A stretch of 64,000 bases of DNA from positions 902,740-966,739 of the forward strand of contig JALPQD010000641.1 of the NCBI GenBank assembly GCA_023101885.1, given 5' to 3'. The stretch comes from Typhlomys cinereus. Its lineage: Eukaryota; Chordata; Mammalia; Rodentia; Platacanthomyidae. The position numbers and the translations under genes were made by a program. The notes beneath the pieces are model-generated. The model had not been told where the DNA came from, did not search any database, and was given only the letters and a program-made list of their open reading frames with translations. Each line of letters starts with the position of its first letter. The stretch's first letter is position 1. Below, piece by piece: positions 44,869 to 59,300 of the stretch.

Positions 44869-45228
44869 TGTTTTTTTTTTTATGACTCCTTTCTATATGT
44901 CATTCCGTGACCAATGCTGAAAATACATGAAATAGAAAACAAATAAAATTTATAGATATTATTTCATTGACATTCAATAAGTGGACAGATGCTCCATGGA
45001 GACGATATTAAATAGAGCTTTAGGATCACTGATCCTGAGGGCTGTTAATATTAATAAAAATTACTCCCCCTTCTGTTATGGGAAAGGGAGGAATATTTCT
45101 TTGTTTATACATCATGTAAGTACACAAGCCACAGGCACATCAAAAGAGATTTGGGCAGATGGACTTCAACAATCAGAAATAAGATTTTCATGGAAATTCA
45201 ATTATCACATCAATAACTATGGGTATTA

Positions 45229-48200
45229 GACTGGGCGTTTTGTCTTTCTGTCTGGGACATGGATCCTGACCCTGGGCCAACTCCCTGCTCCAGGTAAGGC
45301 ACCTAGAACATGCCTCAGATCCCAGGTCATCTGCATGCCCACTAGCTACTCCAGCGTTCTGCCCTGGACCGGATCAGGGTTTACTCGCTGCTACTCAGGT
45401 AAGCCCCTAAGACAACAACCAAGGCCCCAAGTCATCGTTGTGCCCCATACTAGCCAGCCTGCCTCTCTGGTACAGAAAAAGAAGGTCTCTCGGCCACACC
45501 CTAGGGCACAGGCCATCTGTGCACCCCACTGGTAACCATAATTGCCTTTCTGGGTTCTAGAGAAGGCCTTAGGGCTGCCCCAATTTCAACTTTTCTGTCC
45601 ACCACCTAGCCACTCGCCTGTGCCCCAAAACACAGACTGGGGCAGATTTTCTGCTCCAAAATTCAACACAGTGCAGTGAAAACCCAAGCAAAGGGCTACA
45701 GGCCAACAACATTCATCAGAGAACTTCTAAAATCATCTCATCCATGGGTAGAATCTTCATACCCAGCTCTAAGATAATTAAACAATTTTCACCATTTCAT
45801 TCTCTCATTATTATTCAACTGTAGCTTAACATTTCCATATAGCCACCCCAAAAACTGATGTAACTCAGAGACTATACCATGTCACCTCACGTCACCAAGG
45901 AAGTAAAGCTAAAAAGTGTCTAACATACTAATCTTCAATCCCTATCTAATCACCCAACTTATGGGTACTAAACTTCAATAGCCTCATCTAGAGAATAACA
46001 CCAATACCAGGCAGTATACCACAACTCCCAGAAAACGCTAACAATACTGCCAAGTGTAAATAATATCGAATCATTCCAGCCAATCACACAGAAACAAAAA
46101 GAATGCTTAGAGATAAAACGAAAATGCCAGGTCACAACTCAAATCATTTGAACCAAAACCAAGGCAACAACTCTTATACCTAAAGAATGAATTCCATATG
46201 ATGGAATCCAACCAATCAAACTCACAGAAAGCCATACCCAAGATAATGAATGTCAAAGCCTGATCCTTACTATGATCAAAACAATGAGAGAGAAAATCCT
46301 GAAGAGTGAATATCTGCATCAACACTTGAAAGGACACAACAGGCCTTGGAGGAGATGAGAAAAGCATGTTGAAGAACAAAATAGGCATAGAGGCAGTTAA
46401 AACAATCTCAAACAGAGTTATAAGCTGAACTACAAGACTGGCTGTCTTCAACCCAGAAACTCAACAGACAGTCTTTTTCAGCAGAAATATGAAGAGAAAA
46501 TAGAATATCAGATCTTGAAGACAAAGGGGAAGAAGTAACCAGTTCAATCAAAGGGTGTGTAAGGTCAACAGATACTGAGAGGAATATTCATGAGTTATGG
46601 GACATCTTGAAAGCCTGACAATGTGCATTCATCAATAACCAGGATAAGACCAAAAATACCACACCCATGAAAATATTTCAATTATCATTAAGTAAACATC
46701 TACATCTAAAGAATCAGGCCCATCCAAATACAAAGGCATCTGCACCCCAAACCAAATGAACAGATAGAAACTTGCTGTGACAAGAAAGGAGTAATAGGCA
46801 AGGCACTACACATAGAAAACAAGAGAATGTGCTTCAACAGAAAAAAAAGGTGTTTTTTAAGAGGTTACCTATTAAAATAACAATGACTTTTCAGTGAAAC
46901 AGTAAATGCCAGAAGGCTTGGAGAGACAGATTTCAATATTGAATGAGCACAAATGTCATCCAGGCTAATACCCAGCAAAGCTATCAGTCAAAGATAAGTG
47001 CTGAAAGAAAATTTTACACCTTACAGACAAGTTGAAGGCTACAGAACACAACCAGCTTCAAAGAATGCTAGAAAAGATACCACAAGCTTGAAGAAATGAA
47101 CAAGTAAATCCAGGAGAGGAAGGAATAACATAATACCACTGTACTTAAGCTACAGAATACACTTATGGAAGTCACTAAACACAAAAAATGTCAGGAATTA
47201 AAAGTAATTTCTCCATTATAAATTAAATGTCAATGGAATTAACTCACCAATCAAAAGACAAAGGTTACAAACATGAATTAGAAATCAAATCCATCCATTT
47301 TCTGGCTTCAAGAACAAGTCTCATCACAATAATCTTCATAGTCAAAAGAAAAGGTGGTTGAAAATTCTTAAGCTAATGGTACCAGGAAACAAGCAAGGTA
47401 GCAATATGCTGTCTGACAAAGTGGACTTCCAGCCAAAGAAAATTGTAAGAGACAAGAAGATATTTACATTTTAGTAACATGGACAAAATTCACATGAAGA
47501 CTTCACAAAATGAACATGTTTCACATCTAATAGAGGCTCCTTCACATTCATTAGCAAGCAATACAATGTCTAAACAAGAAATCAATCCAAAAACAATATA
47601 CTGGGGAATTTAATATCACACTCTCAGCATGGGATAGATCAAAGACCAAAAACTCAAGAGAGACACATTTATATTAAACCAACTCTTACTAAAATGAACT
47701 TAACTCTCTCATCAGCCCATGGAACTTGTGCAAAATAGACAACATATTGGGCTACAAAAACACTCTACACATGTACAGAAAAGTTGAATTATAGCCTGTA
47801 TCCAGTTAGAACAACACGGTCTAAAACTTGACATCCAAAGCAACAAAACAAGAAATACACTTATCTTGGAAACTAAACACTGTGATGCTGATTTAGAATG
47901 GGATTAGAGAAGAATTCTAAAGAAAATTCAGATATCCTAGAAATGAACAATAATGAAAATACAACATATCAAAATCTGGGACACATAAAAACGTGTTCTG
48001 AAAAGTAAGTTTATACCTCTTAATGCCATATCAAAAAAATAGAAAATCACAAACAGAATACAATGCAGCTAAAGCTTTAGAGACCAAGAGCAGTCCAATC
48101 CCAAAAGCAGTAATAGAGAGGAGATTAGCAAATCAGGGAAAAAATATCTGAATTGGAGATAAGGAAAACTATACAAGAATCAACCCGTCAAAAAGCTGCT

Positions 48201-51200
48201 TGTTTGAAAAATCAATATCATACACCTCTAGCTAAATTAACCAAAATCAAAGAGAACACCCAAATTTACAAAATTGAAATGAAAATGGAGTTATCACTAT
48301 TGATACACAGAAGAAATTCAGAGAATTATACGGTCATATTCAAAAACTTATACTCCATGAAATTTGATACACACGAAAGAAATGGATGAATCTTGAGTAA
48401 GCACAATTTTACCTAATTGAATCAGGAAGGTTTGAATTCCTTAGTCCTATAAAATTAGGAAATTGAGAAGAAACCTCTACCCTTCCACCAAAAAATTATC
48501 CTGTAGCAATGATTCAGCACAAAATTCTACAACAATATTTAAAGAAAAACTACACCACTACTCATTAACTGTTCCATAAATTGCAATGGAGGAACACTTC
48601 CAAATTCTTTTTAGGACGCTAATCAAACTAATCCCAGAACCTAATAAAGATACACACAAGGTTGGTTCATATAGCGAATTAATAAATGTAAACCAGCCTA
48701 AATAAATCCAAAATCCAAGATTTATAGTACGTAAGGTAGATACAGAAAAATCTTTTTTTAATTTTTTTATTATTATTATATTCATTGTGTGCATGACGTG
48801 GTATGTGCATGCGCGTGTGTGTGTCCGGTGTGTGTGGTGTGTGTGTGTAGAACCACGGAGAATTCGCGAACCACCAGGGACGCCTCACCTCCTTCTGCCC
48901 CGGGATTCACAGGCTCCGCCCTACCAGTACAGAAGCGCAGGCCGCCCCCCGCTTCCCGCCTGGTGTCTATACGTGGGATCTGGGATCCGAACTCAGGACC
49001 TTCCATGCAAGGCGAAGGATTACCCCTGAGCCACCTCTCCAGCCCCAGAAAAATCTTTTGATAAGTTCCAACATCCTTTTATGATCAAACTTTAGAGACA
49101 GTTGGAATGGGAGGAACTTTATCAATGTAATGAAAGCTGTATACAACAAGCACAGTAAGGATTATACTCAATGGGGAAAAATTGAAGAATTCCTGCTTTG
49201 ATCAGGAACTAGACAAGGCTATCCCCTCTCACCACTTCTACTCAATAGTATTTGAAGTCTTAGCTAGTGCCTTAAGACAAGAGAAGTAGATAAAAGGGAT
49301 TCAAGCCAGCAAAGAAGAAGTCAACCTATCTCTATTTGAAGATGACATGATCCTATGATCCTATACCTGAGTGATCTGAAAAAATCTACCAGGAAATTCC
49401 TGGAACTAATACAAAAGTTCAGCAGAGTGGCAGGTTACAAAATAAACATGTGAAAATCGGTGCCCTTCCTATATGCCAAGGATTAAGAAATGAAAAACCC
49501 CTAAGAGAAACAATCACATTTACTATAGCCCCTAAAAAATGAAATAACTTGGTATAAACCTAACCAAGGAAGTGAGAGACCTTTACAATGAAAATTTAAA
49601 AAGCTAAAGAAGGAAATTATAGAAGACACCAGAAGTGGAAAAACATCTCATGCTCCTGAATCGGCAGAATAAATGTCATAAAAATGACCATCCTAAAAAA
49701 CAATATACAGATTCAATGTTAGACCAATCAAAATACCCAAGAATTACTTTAAGAAATTGATGAAACAATCTCAAAATTCATAGGGAAGCACAAAAGGACT
49801 AGGAGAGGAAAAACAGTCCTGAGTAACAAAAACACTGCTGGAGTTATCACTGTAACAAACCTTAATCTAGATTACAAATCCATAAAAAAAAGCCTACTGC
49901 TGGCTCCAAAATATACACATAGATCAGTGGATAAAGGTTGAAGACCCAGATATAAGCCCTCACAATTATAGCCATTTGTTTTTGACAAAAGTGCCCAAAA
50001 AATTCAATGGAAACAGAATAGCATCTTAAACAAATGGTGCTGGTAAAATTGTATATCCACAGCATTAAGATTAAATCTGGACACACACTTGTTGCCATGC
50101 ACTAAAGTTAATTACAAATGGAACAAGGACCTTAATGTTAGGCCAGACCTTACAAAAATCTAGTTGAAAGGGTAAGGAAATCCCTCAAGCTGATTAGCTA
50201 GGACAACACTTCCTAAACAGAAACCCAATGGCACAGGCACTAGAACCATCAATCAACAAATGGGATTTTATGAAATTAAAGAGCTTCTGTTTAGATAAAG
50301 AGATTGTAAACCCAGCAAATACAATCCACAGAATGGGGAAAATTTTTCACTAACCGTGTATCTGATAGAGTATTCAAAGAACCAAAAAAAACTAAATACC
50401 AAGTAGAAAAATGGGCTAATTAAGAAATGGGCCTCAGAACGCAAAAGAAGGTTTCCCAGGGACAAAATTGAAATGTCTAATAAATATTTAAAAAAAAATC
50501 TTCCTCATCTCTAGCCATCAGGAAAATGCAAATCAAATCAATCCTGAGATATCATCTCACTCTGGTCAGGATGGCAAAAATACACAATATAAACAACACC
50601 AAATGCTGGTGAGGATGTGGAGAAAAGGGAATTCTCATACATTGATAGTGGAAATGCAGGCTTATACAATCACCTTGGCGATTAGTTTGGCAATTTCTAT
50701 AAAAGTTAAAGATTGAAATGCCATATGACCCTACTATACCACTTCTGGGAATAATCAGTCCCCCATAATGCAGAAATTCACTACAGTGACACAAATACAA
50801 CAATGTTCATTATAGCACTAATTACAATAGCAAAGTCATGGAATTAACCCAAATACCCAACAGTTGATGAGTGGATAAGGAAAACTGCTACATTTATACA
50901 ATGGAATGCTACCCAGCCACCAAAAAAGATGACTTAATGAAATTTGCCAGGAAAGGATGGAATTAGAAAAAATTATATTAAGTGAAGTATCCCAGACACA
51001 GAAAATTAGACCCCATGTGTACTCCCTAATAGGTGGATCCTAGTACCAAACCGTCTTAATGACATGTTCAATGATAAATCTCTGTAATACTTACTGTAAG
51101 CACAAAGGTTTATAAATAAGGACAGGGAAGGAGGGTCCCCCCCCCGAAAAGGAGATAGAGGAACACATTTCAGTAGAGACAATAGGCCATGGTTAAGTAT

Positions 51201-52135
51201 TGCATGTAAATAAGGAGACATCTGGTGCAGCTCACTCTCATTCCCTTCTTGGTCATTTGCAACTGAACAAGTTTGATCTCAACAATCAGGGAGGATATAA
51301 GACCAGCAGACAGATGTAACCATCGTACAAGTGGGACACTGACCCTCCTTCTTCACTGCTAAGTCCTACTCTTATTCTTCCATCTACCTTTGAGTCTCCT
51401 CTTATATTAAGACCTTCATTTAAACAATCTTTTCTGTTTGGTTAGGAGGTGACCTCCATTACCAATCAGGATGGAGCCAAGGGTAGTGCAGGAAAAGTAA
51501 AACTGAAAACAACAGCAAACCATAATTCAGGAAACCAAAGGCCCTACATTAATTATCTGGAACCAGACCAGCCAAACCTCTCTCCATCCAAAAGCTCAGA
51601 GAACCTTGAGAAAAAAGTGGCAGCAAGATTTTAACAGTCTAACGATGGGGAAGACCAGTGATATGCAAGATACTCCACACAAGTTAGGGCTCCAACAGTC
51701 AGGACTGGACATTGCCTGACCTGTATAATGAATGACTACCTAAATTCTAGCATGGATCATAGGGGAGAAGGATACAGGCAGTAGGTTACTTAGAGTCTAT
51801 GGATTAAACAGTCATGATAGAGTTCCCATACATATCTGGAGTCCAAGAAGGGGCTCCAGGCTATGCCACTGAGGCTTAAACCCACACTAGGATGGTGGAC
51901 TCAGAGGAAGGTATGGAGTTCACACAAGAGGATGATCCTGGGGATGAGATGGAGGAAGAGGGAGTCACTGGGAGATGGGGAAGGAGGAAGAGGATGAAAT
52001 AAAGGGGAAAAGGCAGAGTGCAAGGTGGGACTACTGGGGATGAGAGGAGGAAGGGAGAGGGTTGGGATAACTACTGAGATTGTATGATTAGGAGAAAAGC
52101 TAAAAAATCAATTATGGGGAAAAATAAAATTTGGT
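45229..52135 (+). mobile_element. Old near-full-length L1 (right arm)
   Basis: Mirror of the element at 32690-39722: 5' monomer-like leader, ORF1 remnants, ORF2 remnants, 3' UTR and A-rich tail at about 52.1 kb. It has frequent one-base deletions relative to the left copy, densest at 45-49 kb. It contains the SINE at 48755-49046. Confidence 0.87.
48755..49046 (-). mobile_element. Long-form SINE (right-arm copy)
   Basis: Counterpart of the SINE at 35794-36103, with several one- and two-base deletions in otherwise conserved words (for example CGGAGAATTCGCG against CGGACGAATTCGCG). Confidence 0.9.
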
Positions 52136-52448
52136 TTTGTAAGGGGCACACTCTGCTCACTCCTGTTATATCATCTTATAAGCATTTTCTTTTGAGTCAA
52201 GGTAACAAACATTCTTTAGGATTCAGTGAAAGAATATGAAACTTTTGGCATTTGTTTACTGTAAAATAGTTAACAGATGAAATTGGGAATCACTGTCCTA
52301 AGGCAATCTACAGAAAATCATATATTTATTATTTTACTATTTATTCATTATTATATATTTATTATCTTACTCCACACTTATTTGAAGTGTGCTGTGAATA
52401 AGAGAGAAGCATTAAGATGTATTGGTGACATTCTACCTTCTCTATTAG

Positions 52449-53341
52449 GAATGGATCAGTGTTTGAAGTGTGCAGATGACCACTATCCAAACACAGAACA
52501 GACCCACTGCCTCCCAAGGTCAATATCCTTTCTGGCTTATGAAGACCCCTTAGGGATGCCTCTGGCCTGTATGGCTCTGGGATTCTCTGCACTCACAGCT
52601 CTTGTTCTAGTGGTATTTGTGAAGCACCGAGACACTCCCATTGTGAAAGCCAATAACCGCACCCTCAGCTACATCTTACTCATCACCCTCATCTTCTGTT
52701 TCCTCTGCTCCTTGCTCTTCATTGGACATCCCAACACTGTAACCTGCATCCTACAGCAGTTTACATTTGTAGTTGTGTTCACTGTGGCTGTGTCCACTGT
52801 CTTGGCCAAGACAATCACTGTGATTCTGGCCTTCAAGCTCACTGCTCCAGGAAGAAAGATGAGGTGGTTGCTGGTTTCAGGGGCACCTAATTACATCATT
52901 CTTATCTGCACATTGATCCAACTTATTTTCTGTGGAGTCTGGCTTGTAACATGTCCTCCTTTTATTGACACAGACATACATTCTGAACATGGCCACATCA
53001 TCATCATGTGCAACAAGGGCTCAGTCACTGCCTTCTACTGTGTCGTAGGATACCTGGGCTCTCTGGCCCTGGGGAGCTTCACTGTGGCTTTCCTGGCCAG
53101 GAACCTGCCTGACACCTTCAATGAAGCCAAGTTCCTGACCTTCAGCATGCTGGTGTTCTGCAGTGTGTGGGTCACCTTCCTTCCTGTCTACCACAGCACC
53201 AAGGGGAAGGTTATGGTGGCCGTGGAAGTCTTCTGCATCTTGGCCTCCTCTGCAGGCCTGCTTGGGTGCATTTTTGTCCCAAAATGCTATGCTGTTTTGC
53301 TAAAACCAGACAGAAATTCTCTCCAAAAGTTCAAAAATTAA
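52449..53341 (+). pseudogene. Vmn2r: V2R terminal exon (7-transmembrane domain), right-arm copy
   Basis: Follows the acceptor tctctattag and is open to the stop over 893 nt, the same length as the left copy. Against the left copy I count six base differences in the exon. Five change an amino acid (Met/Val, Gly/Val, Tyr/Cys, Ala/Val, Thr/Ala) and one is silent (GAT/GAC in CADDHY). One further difference sits in the acceptor pyrimidine tract. No indel is present. Upstream exons are again not found. The two V2R exons point away from each other with their missing 5' sides facing the fold. Confidence 0.9.
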
Positions 53342-53344
53342 AAA

Positions 53345-54141
53345 CAATTCTTGACTCCTTTCAATGTCTTAAATTATAAAGAATTTGTGAAAAGTTACTA
53401 TAAAGCTAGAATGTGAGGCTACACAATCTTAATTCTCAAATGCTATGCTATAATATTAATTGTTAATATGTGACTCATACTGGTTTTTTGAGCATCATTG
53501 CATACTAGGATTGATACTGTTAGTTTTCCCACTATTTCCTCTACTATTTTCTGTCATCATGCAATATGACCTGGAGGATTTTTGGGAAAAGTGAAAGTGT
53601 TTTGTTTATCCTCCAAAGTAATCCAGAGCTCATTTTTGAGGATGAAGAAGAAAGCTTGTAAATTTCATTGTGAAGCAATGTAATTGCTGAATGAAAACTG
53701 GATATGTAGATGTAGACAGGGGACATTCCTCTTATTTCCTGATAAATAACTTTTTGTTTCTAAAGGGAATAGAATGTTCTTGAAAATGGCATTTCTGTAG
53801 ACTCTCACTAGTGGATAAAAGGCAGTTGGACAATGAAGCCTGGGGTCTTGGAGAGAGATAGATAAAATGATGCAGAAAGAATATTGTGCAATGGGGGATG
53901 ATTTTGTAAAAATCTTGACATTTGTTGCCATTTTGCAATGCACACTGATAATGTTGGGATTATAGAATTTCAATGACTAACCTTTAATATTAACTTGCTT
54001 TCAGGTGAGTAATCACATAGGAGACACATCTCTGAGTATGAGTTTAAGGTAGTTTCTCAATGGTGTTAATTGAAATGAGTTGTCTCCAAACTAATGATGT
54101 ATATTACGTTTCCATGGACTGGGGTCTCAGAATGAAGAAAG
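53345..54141. other. Gene-free interval downstream of the right V2R exon
   Basis: Mirror of 30683-31478. No gene is recognised. Confidence 0.5.
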
Positions 54142-56312
54142 AAAAAACTTTGCTGAGTACCTCCAAGAATCCCTGTTGCCTTTCCAAATGTATATGTCAT
54201 GTGACGAGCTACATCATGTTCCTCCTGCCACACCTTTCCTATCATGATGGACAGAGTCCTGAAACTGAAAGCCAAAGTAGTTTTTGGATTCCTTAAGTTG
54301 CTTCTGTCATATATCTCCAGAAAAATCAAGGGCGGTAAATTAAACATGAATCTACTGAGAAAGAACAAGGTATGTGGAGACCTCATCAAGACTGAGATCA
54401 TGATGACTATTTGTTGACTCAAGCTTTAATTCCAAATAGTGATACACACCACACTGAACCACTTGACATCACTTGAAATTATCTCCCTCATTATATGTTT
54501 ACTTGGTGCACGGGAGAAAATAAAACATTTTGCAAACATAAACCTCTTGTCACAATGAATTATGTAGGAATTCAGATGTTCCCATTTCTTTGGGAGTGAT
54601 CATTGATGGTCAAAACTGGCCACAGTAAGTAGTCTCTTAGGCATCAGGGGTAACCCTATTGGAATATCACTAATTTTGTAGCAGCTGCTGAACAAACCTC
54701 CTCTATGGAACACAATGGATTTCTTATATAAGAAAGAATATTCAGGTAGGAAAAAAATATGGCTCTGAGAGAAGAGGGCAGATGGGGTAGGCAATACGGG
54801 GAGAAACAAAACTTAATTGTAATTTTAAATAGCTTCAAGTTTAAAAAGAAAAATAAGATGAAATCTGAACATGCTGGAAGATATTCTTGGTTCCCACAAA
54901 TAGGCACTTGTAAATGGCTCAGTTATTACTAATTTTCCAAATCATCTCCCAAAGACACATGTCAGAATGGTTTTGTCCCAAACCTGGCCTGATCTTGGGT
55001 AGATGATACAAGAACCCAGTATTGTGCTCTGGTGCTAAAAAGTTTGATTCATTCTTTTTCTAAAATTTATTTTTTATTTACTTGTTTAAAAGAGAATGAG
55101 GGGTGGAGCAGGTACGTGCCATGAATCGTTGGTGGAGTTCAATGACAACTTTCACAAGTCTTCTCTCTCTTTCAACATGTACACCCTAGAGATTAAACTC
55201 ATATGGCCAGGTTTGTACATAGGAACGATGACTATCTGAGCCATATTATCAACTCCTACTTTGTCCTTAAAGGAAAAGTTGGGGCACATGCTGCTTCTGC
55301 TCTTCCTTTATTGCAGTGGCAGACTCAAACTTTTGTTCCTGCAGTATGAGTCTTGTATGAGAAGACCACAGCATGATGCTTACAACTGTGCCGGCCAAAT
55401 GGTCTATGTTCTTCTCAAACTGACTTACTGCTGTAATTCGTTACTCTTCCATAATATTTGAAGGCAAAATCATAAGCATGAAAGCTACTGGATGCTTACT
55501 AACACTTGCCAATATATGGATACACTTGCCAACACATATATACCCACACAAACACATGCACTCACAAAAATAGACAGTACATACACACACATGCACATAC
55601 ATGCACACAGACACACATGCAAATAAACACATACTTTCCCACTCAGACACACTGTAGATAATACAAAAACACACACATGAATGCACACACTAATACATGT
55701 ATACACATATACACACAGACATGAACACACACAACCAAACATGAACACATGAACAAAAACAGACGCAGATGCACATACACAAACAGAATCACATGCAGAA
55801 ACACAAACACACGTAGTCACCCAAAAATACATGCATGAATACATATACACACAAAAATACAAGGACAAACGTATATGTAAATAGACACCCACACAAACAA
55901 AAACACATGCATGCACATGCATACAAAGGCACATATACCAACATACATCCCAAAGCAAAATCCAATATTTACACATCAGAAATACATACAGACTCATGCC
56001 TGCAAAATAGTGATGTATATAAGAAGACACACATATTCACATATACACACATCGAGATACACATGTATAGACTGACATATCACTGGAAAATTGGAGAAAC
56101 TTTACTTTAGATCTCATGTGAGGGAAAAAGCGTTAGAAACAAAACCTATGGGGGAACCTTTTTGAAGATTCAATTCCATTTTCTTTTGCTTTGGATGCAG
56201 TTGAGTGCTATATTTAAGTAGGAAGCAACCTTCCCATATCCATGGATTTATGAGAATTGTGATGAATTCTTCATGGAGGTAATGAAAAATAAACAGGTAA
56301 TGGTTTTTATAG
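54142..56312. other. 2171-bp segment present only in the right arm
   Basis: The left arm goes directly from the sequence before this block to the sequence after it (junction at 30682/30683), with only an AG shared at the two ends. There is no long target duplication, A-tail or LTR, so a deletion from the left copy fits better than insertion of an element. The block holds unique-looking sequence and an interrupted CA-rich tract. No gene is recognised. Confidence 0.85.
55500..56080. repeat. Long interrupted (CA)-rich simple repeat
   Basis: About 580 bp dominated by ACACAC/ACATAC words with frequent interruptions. The cysteine- and valine-rich open frame on the minus strand (55485-56030) is a by-product. 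Confidence 0.85.
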
Positions 56313-56339
56313 ACCAAAATGTCCATTTTAATATGCTAC

Positions 56340-59300
56340 ACTTAGAAGAACAATACCAAGATCTCTGCCGGTTTGGCCACCCACCTGCCCCAGATACTCC
56401 TGGTCACCCTGCATTTCAGGTGGCTCCCACCAGCTTGACCTAGCTTCTCCCACCAGCCAGCCTGAGCAGCACCCAGGTTGCCTCAGGCTTGGGTGGGCCT
56501 TTGGGCCACAAGCCAGGTCCCAGGTGAAATGCTCCAGTGTGTGACCAGTTCCTCTGCCCTTTCTGCCTGCCTGGGATGTTTGTGGTCCAGGGATGACACA
56601 CTGCTCCTCAGAATTCAACAGAGTCCAAGAAAACCCAAGAAAACTGTAGGGGACAAAGTCCGTAGACCTGATATCATCTAAAATCATCCAATCACATGAG
56701 AGAGATTCTTCACATCCAACCCAAAGATAAGTAAACCCTTTATTACCATCCTGTTCCTTTCAATTATTAATCACTGTAGATTAACTTTTCCATATAACCA
56801 CCCGGAAACCATGTTAAACTTCAGGGACTATACCACTCACCCTCACGTATCACCAAGGTACTAAATCATAAAAGTGCACTAACATACTAATATTCACCTC
56901 TTGTCTACTAAACCTGTCTTAATTGATGTACTAACAGTCTAATACCCGCATCCAGGAAATAACAATAACTACAGACAAACATACCTAACTCTAAGGCAAA
57001 CACTAGTAATAACTGCCTGAGAGTAGTAATACACACTAATTTAGTTCAGTCAAAAACACACAGAAACCGAAAGGTCTTAACAGACAAAACAACAATGCCC
57101 AAGTTAAAGTACAGATCCATGAGAAACAAAACCCACGAAGACAAATCTCCCACCGAAGGAATTAACCCCACAATGATAGTTTCCAACCAGAACAAATTCA
57201 CAGAAAATAGGCAATAAAGGCAGGCCCAAGATAATGACATTCAAAGCATGATCATTACCATGATCAATCATATGAAAGAGGAAATTTAGGAGGAGTTAAA
57301 TAACTGCATCAACCACTTTGAACAGGAACACAACAGACACTTGGAGGAGTTGAGAAAAACAATTCAAGAAACAAAAATAGGCATAGAGCAGTTAAAATAG
57401 TCTCTAGCAGAGTTTAAAATTGAACTAAAAGACAAGTTACCTTCAACCCACAACTCAACAGAGACTCTTATCAGCAGAACTAATGAAGCAGAAAATAGAA
57501 TTTCAGATCTTAAAGACAAAGTGGAAGTACTAAGCAGCTCAATGGAAAATGTTATTGAAGTCAAAAAGATACGTGAGAGGAATATTCAAGAGTTATGGGA
57601 CACCCTGACAAAGCCTCACATGTGCATTCATGGAGTACCAGAGCAAGAATCCCAAAATACCACATCTGAGGAAATTTTTCAAATTATCATAAATGAAAAC
57701 TTCCCTCACCTAATGTTGCAGTCAGCCTGCAACATTGCTGATAAATGACCATCAAATGGCTTAAGGGACCCAGGGGTTTATTCTTTTACGATTACTTGTT
57801 ACAGTTCTTAGTCCACCTTGATGGGAGAGCATGCACCAACACCAAGGTCAAGGGAACTGGCTACACCATCACTGCATAACAGCTGAGAGATGGGCAATCC
57901 TTATTGCCAGACTAGCATGTCTGGCCAAGTGAACAGAAGGATACCAACTCTCTCAATGAGCTCTCTGTGATTTATCCAGGGCCTAATCCCACCCACCATG
58001 GTCTGGGTCTTCCCTGTCAGCTAGACAATCTCCTTCAGGTCTGCTCTGGGCTTAACTCAACATCACCTCTTTACAACTATGCCCAGAGCTCAAACTCTCA
58101 ACAGTCAAGTTGACACCTGTGCTTAACTATGACACTCCACCCCTTGTCAATTCAACACAAAAACAATAGCACTTTTAAACTGTAACCTTTCATTGTCCCC
58201 ACAGATGTTAAAAAATATAAATACATTCATTCCATGGACAAATTTAAAATGTTCTCATTAAAACTTTAGTTCCAACATTTTAAAAGTTCAAAGTTTTTTA
58301 ACTTTAGAAGGCTATTAAATCAGAATAAGTTAAATACTTTAAAAAAATAAAACATTAAAACAGAAGGACCTTGATAAAATAAGAAAACATTTAAATTAAG
58401 ATCAAAGTCCAGCAAATTACCACATCTTGTATTTCAATGTCCATCTTCTGTTGCTCATCATGTAATCATGGTGGTTCAAAGTTTTCAGGAATTCCTACTC
58501 CCTGTTTGCAGCTAAAAGTTGTAAAAGCAGAGTTCTTTTGAATGAGGCTTAATCTCCACTCCAAACAGTCTTCAGCATACATCCCACGGTTCTGGCATCT
58601 CCAAAAGTACTCTGGGTTCCTCTGCAGCTATAAGCTTCATCTTCTCTCACAGAAACTCTATGCCTGCCACTTGGTGCCAAGCTTTTGCTGCTCTCCATGA
58701 AACCTAAAACCAGTATCACCTGAGGGATGCTGCCAGATTCTGAAGCAAGGTTGAAATTTAGCTTAGTCCATTGGAGCTACAACTGTAACAACTTTAACGT
58801 GCTGATGCTGGAAAAGCCTCTTTTCTAGGCAGCCAAACTTGCAAAGGTCAAGAAACAACTTTAACTTGGGCTTTTGGCCCCTTAAGGAATCTGGGTTTTC
58901 AAACCATGAACTCGCCATACGGTGGTTTTCATGTTTTCCACCATCCCAGTGCAAGTCACTAGGTTTTCCTTCACTGATATTCATTTCTCCAACAGCAGCA
59001 GATATTCTGCTGCCTGCCCTTTGCACATCCAAACCTTTAAGGCTGCCAACACAGCTCTCCTCTGTCAAGCAAACCAGTCCGTCGTCTTCAAATACAGATT
59101 TACCAAAAGTCCTGTTCCCCTCATCACAAATTGGGCCCAAACAATCTCTCTCAGCAACTGGCCCACTAAACTCTGAAGAACGGTATTTGTAAATCCACAA
59201 AGTGAAAATTCTCAAGCATTTCCAACTTTGTCCAGCAGAAATTTTGTGTGCTCAAAAGCCACAAAATCCACAAAGTCAGATTTATCAGCAACACCCCACT

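Noticed and set aside
55485..56030. 181-codon cysteine/valine-rich minus-strand open frame
   Set aside because: It lies wholly in an interrupted CA-rich simple repeat. The composition follows from the repeat, and no domain or homologous copy exists in the left arm.
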